Assembly (NCBI GenBank): GCA_012798895.1
Contig: JAAZMI010000009.1
Location: 1 to 32,459 of the forward strand
Direction: 5' to 3'
Origin: Bacillota bacterium
Lineage (GTDB): Bacteria > Bacillota > Dethiobacteria > DTU022 > UBA8154
Length of the DNA stretch: 32,459 nucleotides
A program made the translations under genes and the position numbers. A model generated the notes under the pieces. The model ran no database searches and was not told the DNA's origin. It saw only the letters and a program-made list of their open reading frames with translations. Below are positions 17,738-27,551 of this stretch, piece by piece; the first letter of the stretch is position 1, and each line of letters begins with the position of its first letter.

Positions 17738-17804
17738 TGCGGGAAAGCGAGATACCGGTTAGCTATCTTATTTTAAACAAAATTGAACAGCAGGCGGCAC
17801 ATTT

Positions 17805-18212
17805 TTAAAGCCTGACTGTTTTTGATTCGCCCGTCGCTAGGGAATTAAATGTAGCTTCGCCTTCTTCCAGATAAAACAACTCGAAGATGGGGTTATCCGC
17901 CGCCTTGTACATTCTTGCCAGCGTGGGGCTTGTCTCTATAGCTTTATCCTTGGCCCTGGCCGCAAGGTCAGAATCAAATACGGCTTTTCCTTTAAGCCGT
18001 ATCCATTTTCCATCGGATGATGCCGTGCTGATCTCCACACAAGGATTTGTTTTCAACTGCTTATAGACATTTTTCTTGTTGTTCGTAGAAAACCAAAGTT
18101 TTCCCTCAAATTCCATCACAAAACCAAAAGGCCGCACCCGGGGATTGCCCTCATCGACTGTAGAGACAAAAAAAGGAGCGTTATCTTGTAGAAACCCAAA
18201 AACCTCCTGCAT
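17805..18212 (-). CDS. Pyridoxamine 5'-phosphate oxidase-like (PPOX fold) FMN-binding protein
   Basis: MQEVFGFLQDNAPFFVSTVDEGNPRVRPFGFVMEFEGKLWFSTNNKKNVYKQLKTNPCVEI. Start chosen at 18212 from RBS-like AGAAGG; ORF extends to 18257. Confidence 0.85.
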   Translation of the reverse strand: MQEVFGFLQDNAPFFVSTVDEGNPRVRPFGFVMEFEGKLWFSTNNKKNVYKQLKTNPCVEISTASSDGKWIRLKGKAVFDSDLAARAKDKAIETSPTLARMYKAADNPIFELFYLEEGEATFNSLATGESKTVRL

Positions 18213-18404
18213 AATATAACCTTCTTTCTTCATTTTTACATTTTTTTCTCCATGCAATAATTATAAACCAACCACAAGCCCTGCGCAATGGCAAACCTGC
18301 TCTATATTACATATTAAGGGATATATTTATAGGCAACTTAAAAAAGAACATGCAATAAAAACAGGAGGGGCCCCAACCCCCAACCTCTTCCAAAGCCTTT
18401 TCGG

Positions 18405-20237
18405 CTACTCCACGGTGACGCTTTTGGTCAAGTTGCGGGGATTATCGACCGGGCAGCCGCGGGCTACGGCAGTATAGTAGGCCAGAAACTGCAGCGGAAT
18501 GACGGCTAACATGGGCAGGAAGATATCGTCCAGGGTGGAGGGCAGGTAGAAGATGCTATCCACTTCGCTGGCGAGGGCCTCCATGCCTTCGCGGGCAAAA
18601 CAGAATACGTAGCCTCCCCGGGCCTTGATCTCTTTGATATTGCTTAGAGATTTTTCCAGAACGGTTTCCTGAATGGCAAGGGCGACGACCGGTATCCCCT
18701 CGACGATGAGGGCGAGAGCACCGTGTTTCAGCTCGCCGGCGGCGTAGGCTTCGGCATGGATGTAGGAGATCTCCTTCAGTTTCAGTGCTCCTTCCAAGGC
18801 CACGGCAAAGTCCAGGTTGCGTCCGATAAAGAAAGCGCTCTCCCAGCGGCTAAGGTAGGAGGCAATCCCGGGGATCTCTTTTTCCCGGTTTAGGATTTCC
18901 TCTACTTGGTCCGGGAGGTTATAGAGAGCCTCCCCCGCTTTCTGCAGCTCTATTTGTTCCATTGCGCCCCGCTCTTGGGCAAGGTAGAAAGTAAGCAGGT
19001 ACAAGGAAAACAACTGCGTGAGGTAGGCCTTGGTGGAAGCCACTGCAATCTCCGGCCCGGCCCAGGTGAAAAAAACCTTATCGGCCTCTCGTGCCACAGA
19101 GCTGCCCACCACATTGGTGATGGCCAGCACCTGTTGGCCTCTCTCCCGGGCCAGCCTAAGCGCAGCAAGGGTATCCGCTGTTTCTCCGGATTGGCTGATC
19201 ACGATCACGAGAGTATCTGCGCACAGCAGGGGATCCCGGTAACGAAACTCCGAGGCGACATCGACCTCCACCGGGATACGCAGGATTTTTTCCAGAAGAT
19301 ATTTGCCCACCAGGCCGGCATGGTAAGCGGTACCACAGGCCACGATGAATATTTTAGAGATCTTCTCTATCTCTTCCGGCGCAAAATCCAGTTCAGCAAG
19401 GTTGATCTTCCTGCCACCCTCCAGCAGCCGCCCGCGCATCGTCTCACGCAGGGCCTGCGGTTGTTCCATGATCTCTTTGCGCATAAAATGTTCGTAACCG
19501 CCTTTTTCGGCAGAGGTTACATCCCAAGTAATCTCCTGGGCCTTCCTTTGCAGCACTGTGCAGTCCGTGTTGTATATTTTTACAGCGGAAGCAGTAACCA
19601 ACGCTGTCTCCCCGTCTTCGAGGATGTGGATCTTGCGCGTATGGGGCAGGAGGGCCGCCAGATCGGAGCTGATAAAATTCTCCTCCCCCCCCAGCCCAAT
19701 CATTAGGGGAAGATCTTTGCGGGCACAGACCAGCCTGTCCTTTTCATCCCGGTAGCCGGCAATCAATGCAAAAGAGCCGGTAACCTTTTTTATGGCTTCC
19801 TGCACGCTTTCGAGCAGGTCTCCCCTGTAGTAATGTTCGATGAGGTGCGCAATCACTTCCGTGTCGGTTTCGGAAACAAAGCGATGCCCTTCACTTTCCA
19901 GCCAACGACGCAAAGATAGATAATTTTCTATGATGCCGTTGTGGACGAGGGCAAAATCATCGGAGCAAGCTTTTTGGGGATGGGCATTGATCTCCGAAGG
20001 AGCCCCGTGCGTAGCCCAGCGCAGGTGGCCGAACCCCGCGAACCCCACTGGGAATCCTTCCCCTGCTTTCTCCTCCAGATGGGACACTTTGCCTTTGGTT
20101 TTAATGATTTTTAGGCTATCCGGACCCTGTACCGCAATCCCGGCCGAATCGTATCCTTTATATTCCAGTTTATGCAGACCCTCGATGAGGATAGGGTAGG
20201 CTTGTTTTCCACCTATGTAACCAATAATTCCACACAT
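18405..20237 (-). CDS. glmS: Glutamine--fructose-6-phosphate aminotransferase (isomerizing)
   Basis: MCGIIGYIGGKQAYPILIEGLHKLEYKGYDSAGIA; ...NPRNLTKSVTVE C-terminus. Confidence 0.97.
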   Translation of the reverse strand: MCGIIGYIGGKQAYPILIEGLHKLEYKGYDSAGIAVQGPDSLKIIKTKGKVSHLEEKAGEGFPVGFAGFGHLRWATHGAPSEINAHPQKACSDDFALVHNGIIENYLSLRRWLESEGHRFVSETDTEVIAHLIEHYYRGDLLESVQEAIKKVTGSFALIAGYRDEKDRLVCARKDLPLMIGLGGEENFISSDLAALLPHTRKIHILEDGETALVTASAVKIYNTDCTVLQRKAQEITWDVTSAEKGGYEHFMRKEIMEQPQALRETMRGRLLEGGRKINLAELDFAPEEIEKISKIFIVACGTAYHAGLVGKYLLEKILRIPVEVDVASEFRYRDPLLCADTLVIVISQSGETADTLAALRLARERGQQVLAITNVVGSSVAREADKVFFTWAGPEIAVASTKAYLTQLFSLYLLTFYLAQERGAMEQIELQKAGEALYNLPDQVEEILNREKEIPGIASYLSRWESAFFIGRNLDFAVALEGALKLKEISYIHAEAYAAGELKHGALALIVEGIPVVALAIQETVLEKSLSNIKEIKARGGYVFCFAREGMEALASEVDSIFYLPSTLDDIFLPMLAVIPLQFLAYYTAVARGCPVDNPRNLTKSVTVE

Positions 20238-20256
20238 CTTTATTCCTCCAGTATGC

Positions 20257-21621
20257 TTATGAGGGCTGTACGCCCATCTCCTCCACGATCACTTGAGCCA
20301 ACGTCCGGGAAAGTTTTTGTAGTTGGGCCTCGTCCGGTCCCTCCAGCATGATGCGGATCAGCGGCTCTGTTCCTGAAGCACGGACCAGGACCCTCCCCCT
20401 GCCATTTAATTTTTCCTCCACCTGCTTGATGGAATTTTCGATGCGCGGGTTCGTCTCCCAACCTTTTTTGTCCCGCACCGCACAATTAACCTGCAATTGC
20501 GGCAGGCGTGGCATGATCGCGGCCAGGCTGGAAAGTGACGCGCCTTTTTCCACCATGACCTGCAAAAGTTGCAGGGAGGTTAAAAGCCCGTCTCCTGTCG
20601 GCAGCAGATCTGCAAAGATGATATGTCCCGATTGTTCCCCGCCCAAGACGTAATCGCCGCGCTGCATCTCTCTAAAAACATGGCGATCACCCACCTTGGT
20701 GCGCAGGACATCAAACCCTTTTTCTGCTCCGACCAGCTCTAAACCGCCATTGCTTAACACAGTGGTTACGATCTTGTTGCCACGCAACCGGTTGTCTTCC
20801 TGCAAGTAGGAAGCATAAACAGCCATGATGGCATCGCCATCGACCACCGCTCCTTTTTCATCGACGGCGATGAGGCGGTCCCCATCCCCGTCAAAAGCCA
20901 ATCCCAGGTGGGCCCCTTTTTCCAACACGGCATTCTGAAGCGGGACGGGGTTTGTGGAGCCACAGTCCACATTTATCTTTTCCCCGGCAGGGTCGCTGTT
21001 CAAAGCATAGACTTCCGCCCCTAATTCCTCAAACAGCCGGGGGGCGCTCTTGGCCAGTGAACCGTAAGCACAATCCAAGGCGATCTTCAGGCCCTGTAAA
21101 GAGGGAGAATTTTCTTTCAGGAAGTTCAAATAATCTTCTACTGCCTCCTCGGCACGCCAAACACGCCCAATAGCCGCCCCCGTCGGGCGGGGAAAGGGAT
21201 CTTCTGCTTGAAAATAGAGTCTTTCCGCCTCTTTTTCCTGTTCCGGGTGGAGTTTAGTACCCGACCCGCTAAAAAATTTAAGGCCGTTATCCCCCACCGG
21301 GTTGTGCGAAGCGGAGATCATCACCGCCCCTGCAGCTCCCAGCCGGTCGCTTAGATAAGCCACGGCCGGGGTCGAAAGCACCCCCAAAAGGCGCACATCC
21401 GCACCGGCAGAGGTAATGCCGGCCACTAGTGCTCCTTCCAACATATTCCCGGAGAGACGCGTATCGCGGCCCAATAAAAAAAAACGGCGTTCGGCAGGCG
21501 GAGATTCCGCTTCGCCTCCCAGCAGGAAGGCGGCGATACGGCCCATTTTAAAGGCCAATTCAGGGGTCAGCTCCTTATTTGCCAACCCGCGGATACCATC
21601 GGTGCCAAATAATTTACTCAT
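20257..21621 (-). CDS. glmM: Phosphoglucosamine mutase
   Basis: MSKLFGTDGIRGLAN; active-site ISASHNPVGDNGLKFF; DGDGDR. Confidence 0.97.
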   Translation of the reverse strand: MSKLFGTDGIRGLANKELTPELAFKMGRIAAFLLGGEAESPPAERRFFLLGRDTRLSGNMLEGALVAGITSAGADVRLLGVLSTPAVAYLSDRLGAAGAVMISASHNPVGDNGLKFFSGSGTKLHPEQEKEAERLYFQAEDPFPRPTGAAIGRVWRAEEAVEDYLNFLKENSPSLQGLKIALDCAYGSLAKSAPRLFEELGAEVYALNSDPAGEKINVDCGSTNPVPLQNAVLEKGAHLGLAFDGDGDRLIAVDEKGAVVDGDAIMAVYASYLQEDNRLRGNKIVTTVLSNGGLELVGAEKGFDVLRTKVGDRHVFREMQRGDYVLGGEQSGHIIFADLLPTGDGLLTSLQLLQVMVEKGASLSSLAAIMPRLPQLQVNCAVRDKKGWETNPRIENSIKQVEEKLNGRGRVLVRASGTEPLIRIMLEGPDEAQLQKLSRTLAQVIVEEMGVQPS

Positions 21622-21743
21622 AAAGTTCACCCCCAACAGAACGGTTTTCATTGAAATTGAAGAAGCATGTCTGTATGTTTATAGTTTTTTTCATGTCTAA
21701 TTGTAAATTCTATATTTGTAGATTCTATACTATCTCCGGCAGC

Positions 21744-22673
21744 CTAATGGCCGGCCAGAAAGACCTGTACCCGTACAGATTCGATTTTTTCGGGAAGAAT
21801 ACCTTCTGGAAATACCAGGGGAATCTCCACGGAAAAAATTGCAGGGCGCGGGGCGAGATCGATCTCCTCCGTAAAAAGGCAGGCGGTTTCAGCTAAAAGA
21901 TCCGGAGGCCCCTTCACTTTGACCAATGGGGGTTCGATAACCGCCTTCTCTACAATCTTACCGTTATTTTTAAAAACAGCCTTCACCGGCAGATCTTTTT
22001 GAGGCAAACCGAAATTTACGGCCACCTCTACAAGATCGGGCGTTACCTTCACGCCCGGCACGATGTTCCCGCGGCTGTCTACGGGGTAGACACGGACACT
22101 ACTCACGATGCTCCCCTTGGCGTTGTCGATCTCCAGATGGAAGATCACCTTTTGTACAAGATCGGCCTGTTTGCGGGGCCCCTTGATGAATACCTCTTCG
22201 GGAGTAAAATTGATCTCTTCAATGACTTTCCCGTCGGCAGGACGCCCCAGCAGGCTGCTCTCCACCGACATCTGTCTTGTAACCAGATCCTCCAGCAAAA
22301 CCCTTACCCTCGCCGGGGATACGCCGATGACACCCACGCCGGAGGGTGCCGCAGCATAGACACGCATCTCATGCCGCCCTTTCTGCTTGCCGCTAAGATC
22401 AACATATGCTTCGAGATCGGCAGGTGTTAACCCGTCAAAAGCCTGCGGAGTACCCTGCAAAGAAAGGGTAATGCTCTCTTCCAGGTCCATTACAATTAGA
22501 TCTTCACCCAGGTTACGGTAATAAAGAGGGATATTGGTAAAGGTGCGGCGCACTTCCAAACCAAGGGCATCCCGTTTATTTCCCGTAACGATAAACCAGA
22601 CAATGATGGCCAGGAAAAGAGAGAGTATTTTCGTAAAATTGGGGTTGTCTGTAAATCTAAACCTCGTCTTCAT
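21744..22673 (-). CDS. ybbR: YbbR-domain protein (CdaR-like)
   Basis: N-terminal TM helix, YbbR repeats, position between cdaA and glmM. Confidence 0.88.
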   Translation of the reverse strand: MKTRFRFTDNPNFTKILSLFLAIIVWFIVTGNKRDALGLEVRRTFTNIPLYYRNLGEDLIVMDLEESITLSLQGTPQAFDGLTPADLEAYVDLSGKQKGRHEMRVYAAAPSGVGVIGVSPARVRVLLEDLVTRQMSVESSLLGRPADGKVIEEINFTPEEVFIKGPRKQADLVQKVIFHLEIDNAKGSIVSSVRVYPVDSRGNIVPGVKVTPDLVEVAVNFGLPQKDLPVKAVFKNNGKIVEKAVIEPPLVKVKGPPDLLAETACLFTEEIDLAPRPAIFSVEIPLVFPEGILPEKIESVRVQVFLAGH

Positions 22674-23508
22674 GTGGCTCGCCAAACCTCCAGGGGAGAT
22701 AACTGGAAAAGCTTTTCCTTTTCGTCTTCTTAAAATAGAAGTTAAGCAGCGTGCTGCGCAGCGTCTTTTCGTCCAAGTAACGGGTTAATTTGCCGTTGTG
22801 GGCCAAGGAGATCACGCCCGTCTCTTCAGAGATGATGATTGTCAGCGCATCGGAGATCTCCGTTATTCCGATCGCGGCACGGTGCCGTGCCCCCAATTCT
22901 TTGCTCAGGTTTGGGTTTTCTGTCAATGGTAGAAAACAGCCCGCTGCTGCCAAAATATTTTCTTGAATAATAACCGCACCGTCATGCAAAGGGCTGCGGG
23001 GCATAAAAATATTGATTACAAGCTCTGCCGTAACGATACCTTCAATTTTTATGCCCGTCTCCATAATATCTTTCAAGCCCGTCTCCCTCTCCAAAACAAT
23101 GAGTGCCCCAATTCTTTTTTTTACGAGCACCGGGATCGCTTTGAAGAGTTCGTCCAACATACCCAGAGAATCATTGTCCTCGAATTCATAAAGGGGCCTC
23201 TGGAATAATGTCCCGCGGCCCAGTTGTTCCAAGGCTTTGCGCAGCTCTGGCTGGAATATAATGGGTATAGCGATCAAGCCAACCGTCATCAAACCCTGCA
23301 AGAGCCAATTAATAGTTTTTAAACCCAGTATGCCGCTGGCTGCCCAGGCGATCAAGAGGATAATCAACCCTTTGACCAGTTGTTCCGCCCTTGTGCCCTT
23401 AATAATCAGAATAAGGCGATAAAAAATATAGGTGACAATGATGATATCGATAAGATCACGCCACCCAAGGTGAAGATGACTGATGCCGGCAAGAATCTGT
23501 TCCCACAT
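22657..23508 (-). CDS. cdaA: Diadenylate cyclase CdaA
   Basis: PLHDGAVII and GARHRAAIGITE catalytic motifs; N-terminal TM segments. Start at MWEQIL with RBS GGGGAG. Confidence 0.96.
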   Translation of the reverse strand: MWEQILAGISHLHLGWRDLIDIIIVTYIFYRLILIIKGTRAEQLVKGLIILLIAWAASGILGLKTINWLLQGLMTVGLIAIPIIFQPELRKALEQLGRGTLFQRPLYEFEDNDSLGMLDELFKAIPVLVKKRIGALIVLERETGLKDIMETGIKIEGIVTAELVINIFMPRSPLHDGAVIIQENILAAAGCFLPLTENPNLSKELGARHRAAIGITEISDALTIIISEETGVISLAHNGKLTRYLDEKTLRSTLLNFYFKKTKRKSFSSYLPWRFGEPHEDEV

Positions 23509-23593
23509 TTTTATTTTGGCTCCCCATTTTCCAGCATGGCTACACATTTTTTATTCTACTTACTTGTTCTAAATTCCTTTTACAATGTAACTT

Positions 23594-24943
23594 TTAATCC
23601 CTTTTACAAAAATAATCCTTTGTAATCCTACATATTACACCACTTAAACCTAAAAGCCCCACCAGGTTGGGCAGAGCCATCAACCCATTCAGGATATCGG
23701 CAGCGGTCCAGATTGCCTGCAGATGGCTAACGGCACCGATGAAAATTAGAATAATCCAGAGAAAGCGGTAGAAACGTACCGCCCGGTTCCCCAAAAGGTA
23801 TTCCAAACATTTTTCACCATAATATGACCAACTAAGCAGCGTGGTAAAAGCAAAAAATATCAACCCCAGGGAGACCACATAGTGTCCTGCGTTGCCGGGC
23901 AAGCCTCGATTAAAGGCTTCCACTGCCATAGAAGCCCCCTCCAGCCCCGTTTGCCAGGCACCGGTCGCCAACAAAACTAAGGCGGTGAGGGTACAGATGA
24001 AATGGGTATCGATAAAGACTTCCATTATCCCCCACAGACCCTGGCTGACTGGATGGGGGGTGCGTGCCGCAGCGTGGGCAATGGGGGCACTTCCCAGGCC
24101 GGCCTCATTAGTAAATATTCCCCGGGAAATGCCATAGCGCCAGGCTCCAAGAACAGTGGCCCCGGCAAAACCGCCTGCTGCGGCCCGGCCCCGGAAAGCA
24201 GAGGCAAAGATATCGACCAACACGCCGGGAAGCTGCTGCCGGAAGGAGATGAGAATAATCAAGCTTCCTGCCACATAGAAGAAAGCCATCAGGGGAACGA
24301 GGGCAGAGGCAACGCGGGCAATGCGCCTGATGCCCCCAAGGATGATCAACGCGCTGAAAAAAGACAAGAGAAGCCCTGTAAGAAAGGCGGGAACCCCAAA
24401 GCTGGCTTGCACAGCATCAGCCACAGAGTTGGCCTGGACCATATTGCCGATGCCAAAAGCAGCCAGAGAACCGAAAAGGGCAAAGAGAACAGCCATAAGG
24501 GGGCTTTTTAGGCCCCCGGCCAGGTAGTACATCGGCCCGCCCACGATCTCATTTTTGATCCGCGTCCGGTAATGCACGGCCAGCAATATCTCGCTGTATT
24601 TTGTAGCCATACCCAGAAAAGCAGAGACCCAGATCCAGAAAACGGCCCCGGGCCCCCCTAAATAGATAGCCGTCGCCACTCCGGCAATATTTCCCGTCCC
24701 CACAGTCGCAGCCAATGCAGTGGACAGCGCCTGAAAGGGGGTTATCTCCCCTGCAGGCAGTCTCTCTTTTTTCACCAGCAAGCTGCCCAAAGTAGTCCGC
24801 ACCGTCAAAAAAAAGTGCCTCAGTTGTATAAACTGCAGGCGCCGGGAAAGAAAAAAGCCCGTGGCCAACATAAAAAGAGAAAGAGGGAATACTATGACAG
24901 CCACATCAAAATGACGCAAAATTGTTTCGCCGATCTCTGCCAC
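23594..24943 (-). CDS. Alanine/glycine:cation symporter (AGCS) family protein
   Basis: TALAATVGTGNIAGVATAIYLGGPGAVFWIWVSAFLGMATKYSEILLAVHYR. Confidence 0.95.
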   Translation of the reverse strand: MAEIGETILRHFDVAVIVFPLSLFMLATGFFLSRRLQFIQLRHFFLTVRTTLGSLLVKKERLPAGEITPFQALSTALAATVGTGNIAGVATAIYLGGPGAVFWIWVSAFLGMATKYSEILLAVHYRTRIKNEIVGGPMYYLAGGLKSPLMAVLFALFGSLAAFGIGNMVQANSVADAVQASFGVPAFLTGLLLSFFSALIILGGIRRIARVASALVPLMAFFYVAGSLIILISFRQQLPGVLVDIFASAFRGRAAAGGFAGATVLGAWRYGISRGIFTNEAGLGSAPIAHAAARTPHPVSQGLWGIMEVFIDTHFICTLTALVLLATGAWQTGLEGASMAVEAFNRGLPGNAGHYVVSLGLIFFAFTTLLSWSYYGEKCLEYLLGNRAVRFYRFLWIILIFIGAVSHLQAIWTAADILNGLMALPNLVGLLGLSGVICRITKDYFCKRD

Positions 24944-25003
24944 CTGCCATCTCCCTCGAAGCCATCCCCCGGCAAGCTGCCGGTTAGATGCTTAACCTCT
25001 CCC

Positions 25004-26026
25004 CTAACCGCCCCCCTCTCCATAGATATGCCCTGTCAGCCGGATAGTATGACCACAGTATCTACATCTTTTATCTTCCAGGCCCAAGTTTCGCAGGCTA
25101 TAGCCGGCGCGGCTGATCAACAGCTTCCGGCAGGATGGGCAATAGGTTGCGCTGCGTTCATCGTCCTGGACATTGCCCAGATAGACATAAGACAGTTTTT
25201 CGTGAGCCGTCCCCCAGGCCCGGTACAGAGTTTCGAGGGGAGTAGGAGGAAGGGAGAGGCGATATTGTGGAAAGTAACGACTAAAGTGAACGGGGACCTT
25301 CCGGTCCAGGGAGACTACCCAATCGACAAATTCTTTTATCTCTTCCGCGCTGTCGTTTAAGCCGGGGATCAAAAGATAAGTTAGCTCTACGTGGCAGGTG
25401 GATAGAGCCTGTTCTACAGTGCGCAAGACTTCTTTAAATCCCCTGCCCCGGCAATGGCGGCGGTAGAAATCTTCCCGGAAAGCCTTTACATCGACATTCA
25501 GGGCCCCGATAAAGGGTAGCAGCTCTTTTAGCGGCTCTTTTTTGATCAATCCATTGGTCACCAATACATTTTGGTAGCCCTCTACCGCGATGATTTCAGC
25601 GGTTTCGCGTACGAATTCGTACCAAACCGTAGGCTCATTGTAGGTATAGGCTACCCCCAACTGCCCTCTGGCCGGTTGCCCCTCTAGAAACGCCAAGATC
25701 TTCTCCGGGGCGATATATTCAGCCTCCCGCCCCGTTTCATTGCGGGCCAGGCTCCAATTCTGGCAGAAAGAACAGTTGAGATTGCAGCCGACAGTGCCCA
25801 GAGAGAGGATCTTCCACCCCGGATAAAAATGATAGAGGGGTTTCTTTTCGATGGGATCGAGTGCCAAGGCCGCACAGAGACCATAGTTAGTGGTGATTAG
25901 CCGGCCTCCTTCCACGCGGCGCACGCCGCAGATCCCCGTCTGCCCTTCTTTAAGCCGGCATTCTTGCGGACAGAGTGTACATAATATCTTCTCGCCCTCT
26001 CGCGAATAGAAACTTGCCTCCTGCAT
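25004..26026 (-). CDS. amrS: AmmeMemoRadiSam system radical SAM enzyme
   Basis: CTLCPQECRLKEGQTGICGVR; radical SAM CNLNCSFCQNW; YTYNEPTVWYEF; C-terminal CPSC...CRYCGH. Start at 26026 with RBS GGGAGG. Confidence 0.93.
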   Translation of the reverse strand: MQEASFYSREGEKILCTLCPQECRLKEGQTGICGVRRVEGGRLITTNYGLCAALALDPIEKKPLYHFYPGWKILSLGTVGCNLNCSFCQNWSLARNETGREAEYIAPEKILAFLEGQPARGQLGVAYTYNEPTVWYEFVRETAEIIAVEGYQNVLVTNGLIKKEPLKELLPFIGALNVDVKAFREDFYRRHCRGRGFKEVLRTVEQALSTCHVELTYLLIPGLNDSAEEIKEFVDWVVSLDRKVPVHFSRYFPQYRLSLPPTPLETLYRAWGTAHEKLSYVYLGNVQDDERSATYCPSCRKLLISRAGYSLRNLGLEDKRCRYCGHTIRLTGHIYGEGGG

Positions 26027-26126
26027 CTCTTTTTCCTCCCTCCCGGCGCAATAAATGCCGCCGACTGGCCCTGCAACTTGCAGCAATGTTGTAAAACATT
26101 TTGATCTTTGGATCTTATAAAACAAA

Positions 26127-26663
26127 CTAGCTGTAACGCTGAACGGTAAAGCGAAAAATATCCGCCTTTTCGCCCGGCCGGATGCCGGCCTTCTCTTTGG
26201 CAATAGCCAACTGTTCTTCGGCGGTGTCTATCCCTTCCAAGGCAGGCAGAAGCAAGCCAATTCGCCTGCCGGAGCACACGATTACTCCATAATGCCGGGG
26301 ATCAAGCTCCGCAGGGCTCTCCACCTTTTCCGGCGTAGTGAGGACATCTACGCTGTAGCTGAGCATCTCCACCTCGCCCGGGGAAACCGGTGGAAAACGG
26401 GAATCGTTCAGGGCGGCGCTGATGGCATTGGTAGCGATCTCCTCTGCCAGGGTTTCTTTAGTGGGGCTGATCGTTCCGATGCAACCTCTCAGAACGCCCC
26501 CTTTTTTTAGGGTAACAAAGGCAGCTCCCGGTTGCCGGAGTACAGCAGGCAGATCACGGGGAAAAGTAAAGGTCGTTCCTTTCAACCGGCTCTCGAGGGA
26601 GCGGCGAGCAATATAAGTATAGATGCTCCCCCTGTAATCTCTATCTTTTTTATCCATCTCCAC
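26127..26663 (-). CDS. amrA: AMMECR1-domain protein (AmmeMemoRadiSam system protein A)
   Basis: FVTLKKGGVLRGCIGTI core motif; NDSRFPPVSPGEVEML. Confidence 0.93.
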   Translation of the reverse strand: MEMDKKDRDYRGSIYTYIARRSLESRLKGTTFTFPRDLPAVLRQPGAAFVTLKKGGVLRGCIGTISPTKETLAEEIATNAISAALNDSRFPPVSPGEVEMLSYSVDVLTTPEKVESPAELDPRHYGVIVCSGRRIGLLLPALEGIDTAEEQLAIAKEKAGIRPGEKADIFRFTVQRYS

Positions 26664-27513
26664 TTACCCTCTTATCCGGGCCCGTGTGTTGTGCTGGCAG
26701 CGTGAACAGAGCCACCGGGTAACCTACACCAAAGGGGCCTTCATAGGATAGCAGCTGCGATTGAACCGGTAACCCGGAGAGGCTGCCCAGAAGGATGAGC
26801 AAGGAACGCAGCCCGCATTCCCCGGCATCAGAAACCAGCTCTTTATCTATCGATAATAATTTTTCGACCTGGTAATGCGTCAGGCTCTCTACAACCAGGT
26901 CATCATACTCCCGGCCCCGGGGATGGTAGCCTGCGGGCGCGCTTCGGGTTAGGCGGTGCGACAGATCGGCGCTGGCCACGATAGCCGCTTTCCGGTCAAC
27001 GACTGAGATCGCCCTCTGTAAGGCTTGCCCGAAGCGAAAAAGGGCATCGAAGGAAAGCGGGGCAAAAGTGATAGCCACACAACGCTGTGCCGTCCCCGCT
27101 TCCTGCATAAAATATAAAGGGACTGTTACACCGTGATCGAGAGAAATTTCTTCCCGCAAGAAGTCCTGTTCGCCTCTTCGCAGAAGGATTACCTCAATCT
27201 CCTCCTTACGACTTTCGCCGGCAAGCGCCTGTACCAACTCCAGATCATTTTGTGCCCTCAGGATAACCCCGGGGGCACGAAAAGCGCTGAAATCACCGGC
27301 CAATTCTTCATCGGCAAGAACAGCCGGCGCCTCTTGGAACATCGGGCCGTGGGGAGTGATGAAGACAACGGTTTCAGGTTGACGAGAAGCAATCTCTGCA
27401 CTAAGTTTTTTTAGAGCCTCCGCCGTCCGGCGTATTTTGTCGATCTCCCGGCCGCCGATCTCCGGTATTAGCATCGGCGGGTGTGGAGATACTCCAGCAA
27501 TCAGAATACCCAA
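26650..27513 (-). CDS. LigB/Memo-like class III extradiol dioxygenase superfamily protein
   Basis: GILIAGVSPHPPMLIPEIG; VVFITPHGPMF; ASADLSHRLT; SLDHGVTVPLYF. Probable TTG start at 27513 after GGAGG (ORF extends to 27528). Confidence 0.85.
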   Translation of the reverse strand: MGILIAGVSPHPPMLIPEIGGREIDKIRRTAEALKKLSAEIASRQPETVVFITPHGPMFQEAPAVLADEELAGDFSAFRAPGVILRAQNDLELVQALAGESRKEEIEVILLRRGEQDFLREEISLDHGVTVPLYFMQEAGTAQRCVAITFAPLSFDALFRFGQALQRAISVVDRKAAIVASADLSHRLTRSAPAGYHPRGREYDDLVVESLTHYQVEKLLSIDKELVSDAGECGLRSLLILLGSLSGLPVQSQLLSYEGPFGVGYPVALFTLPAQHTGPDKRVSGDG

Positions 27514-27551
27514 GAAAAAAACCTCCAAAAAATTATCCTTAATAACCCCTT

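Noticed and set aside
18906-19706. 266-aa plus-strand ORF antisense to glmS
   Set aside because: Lies entirely within glmS on the opposite strand; composition looks like a frame shadow rather than a protein.
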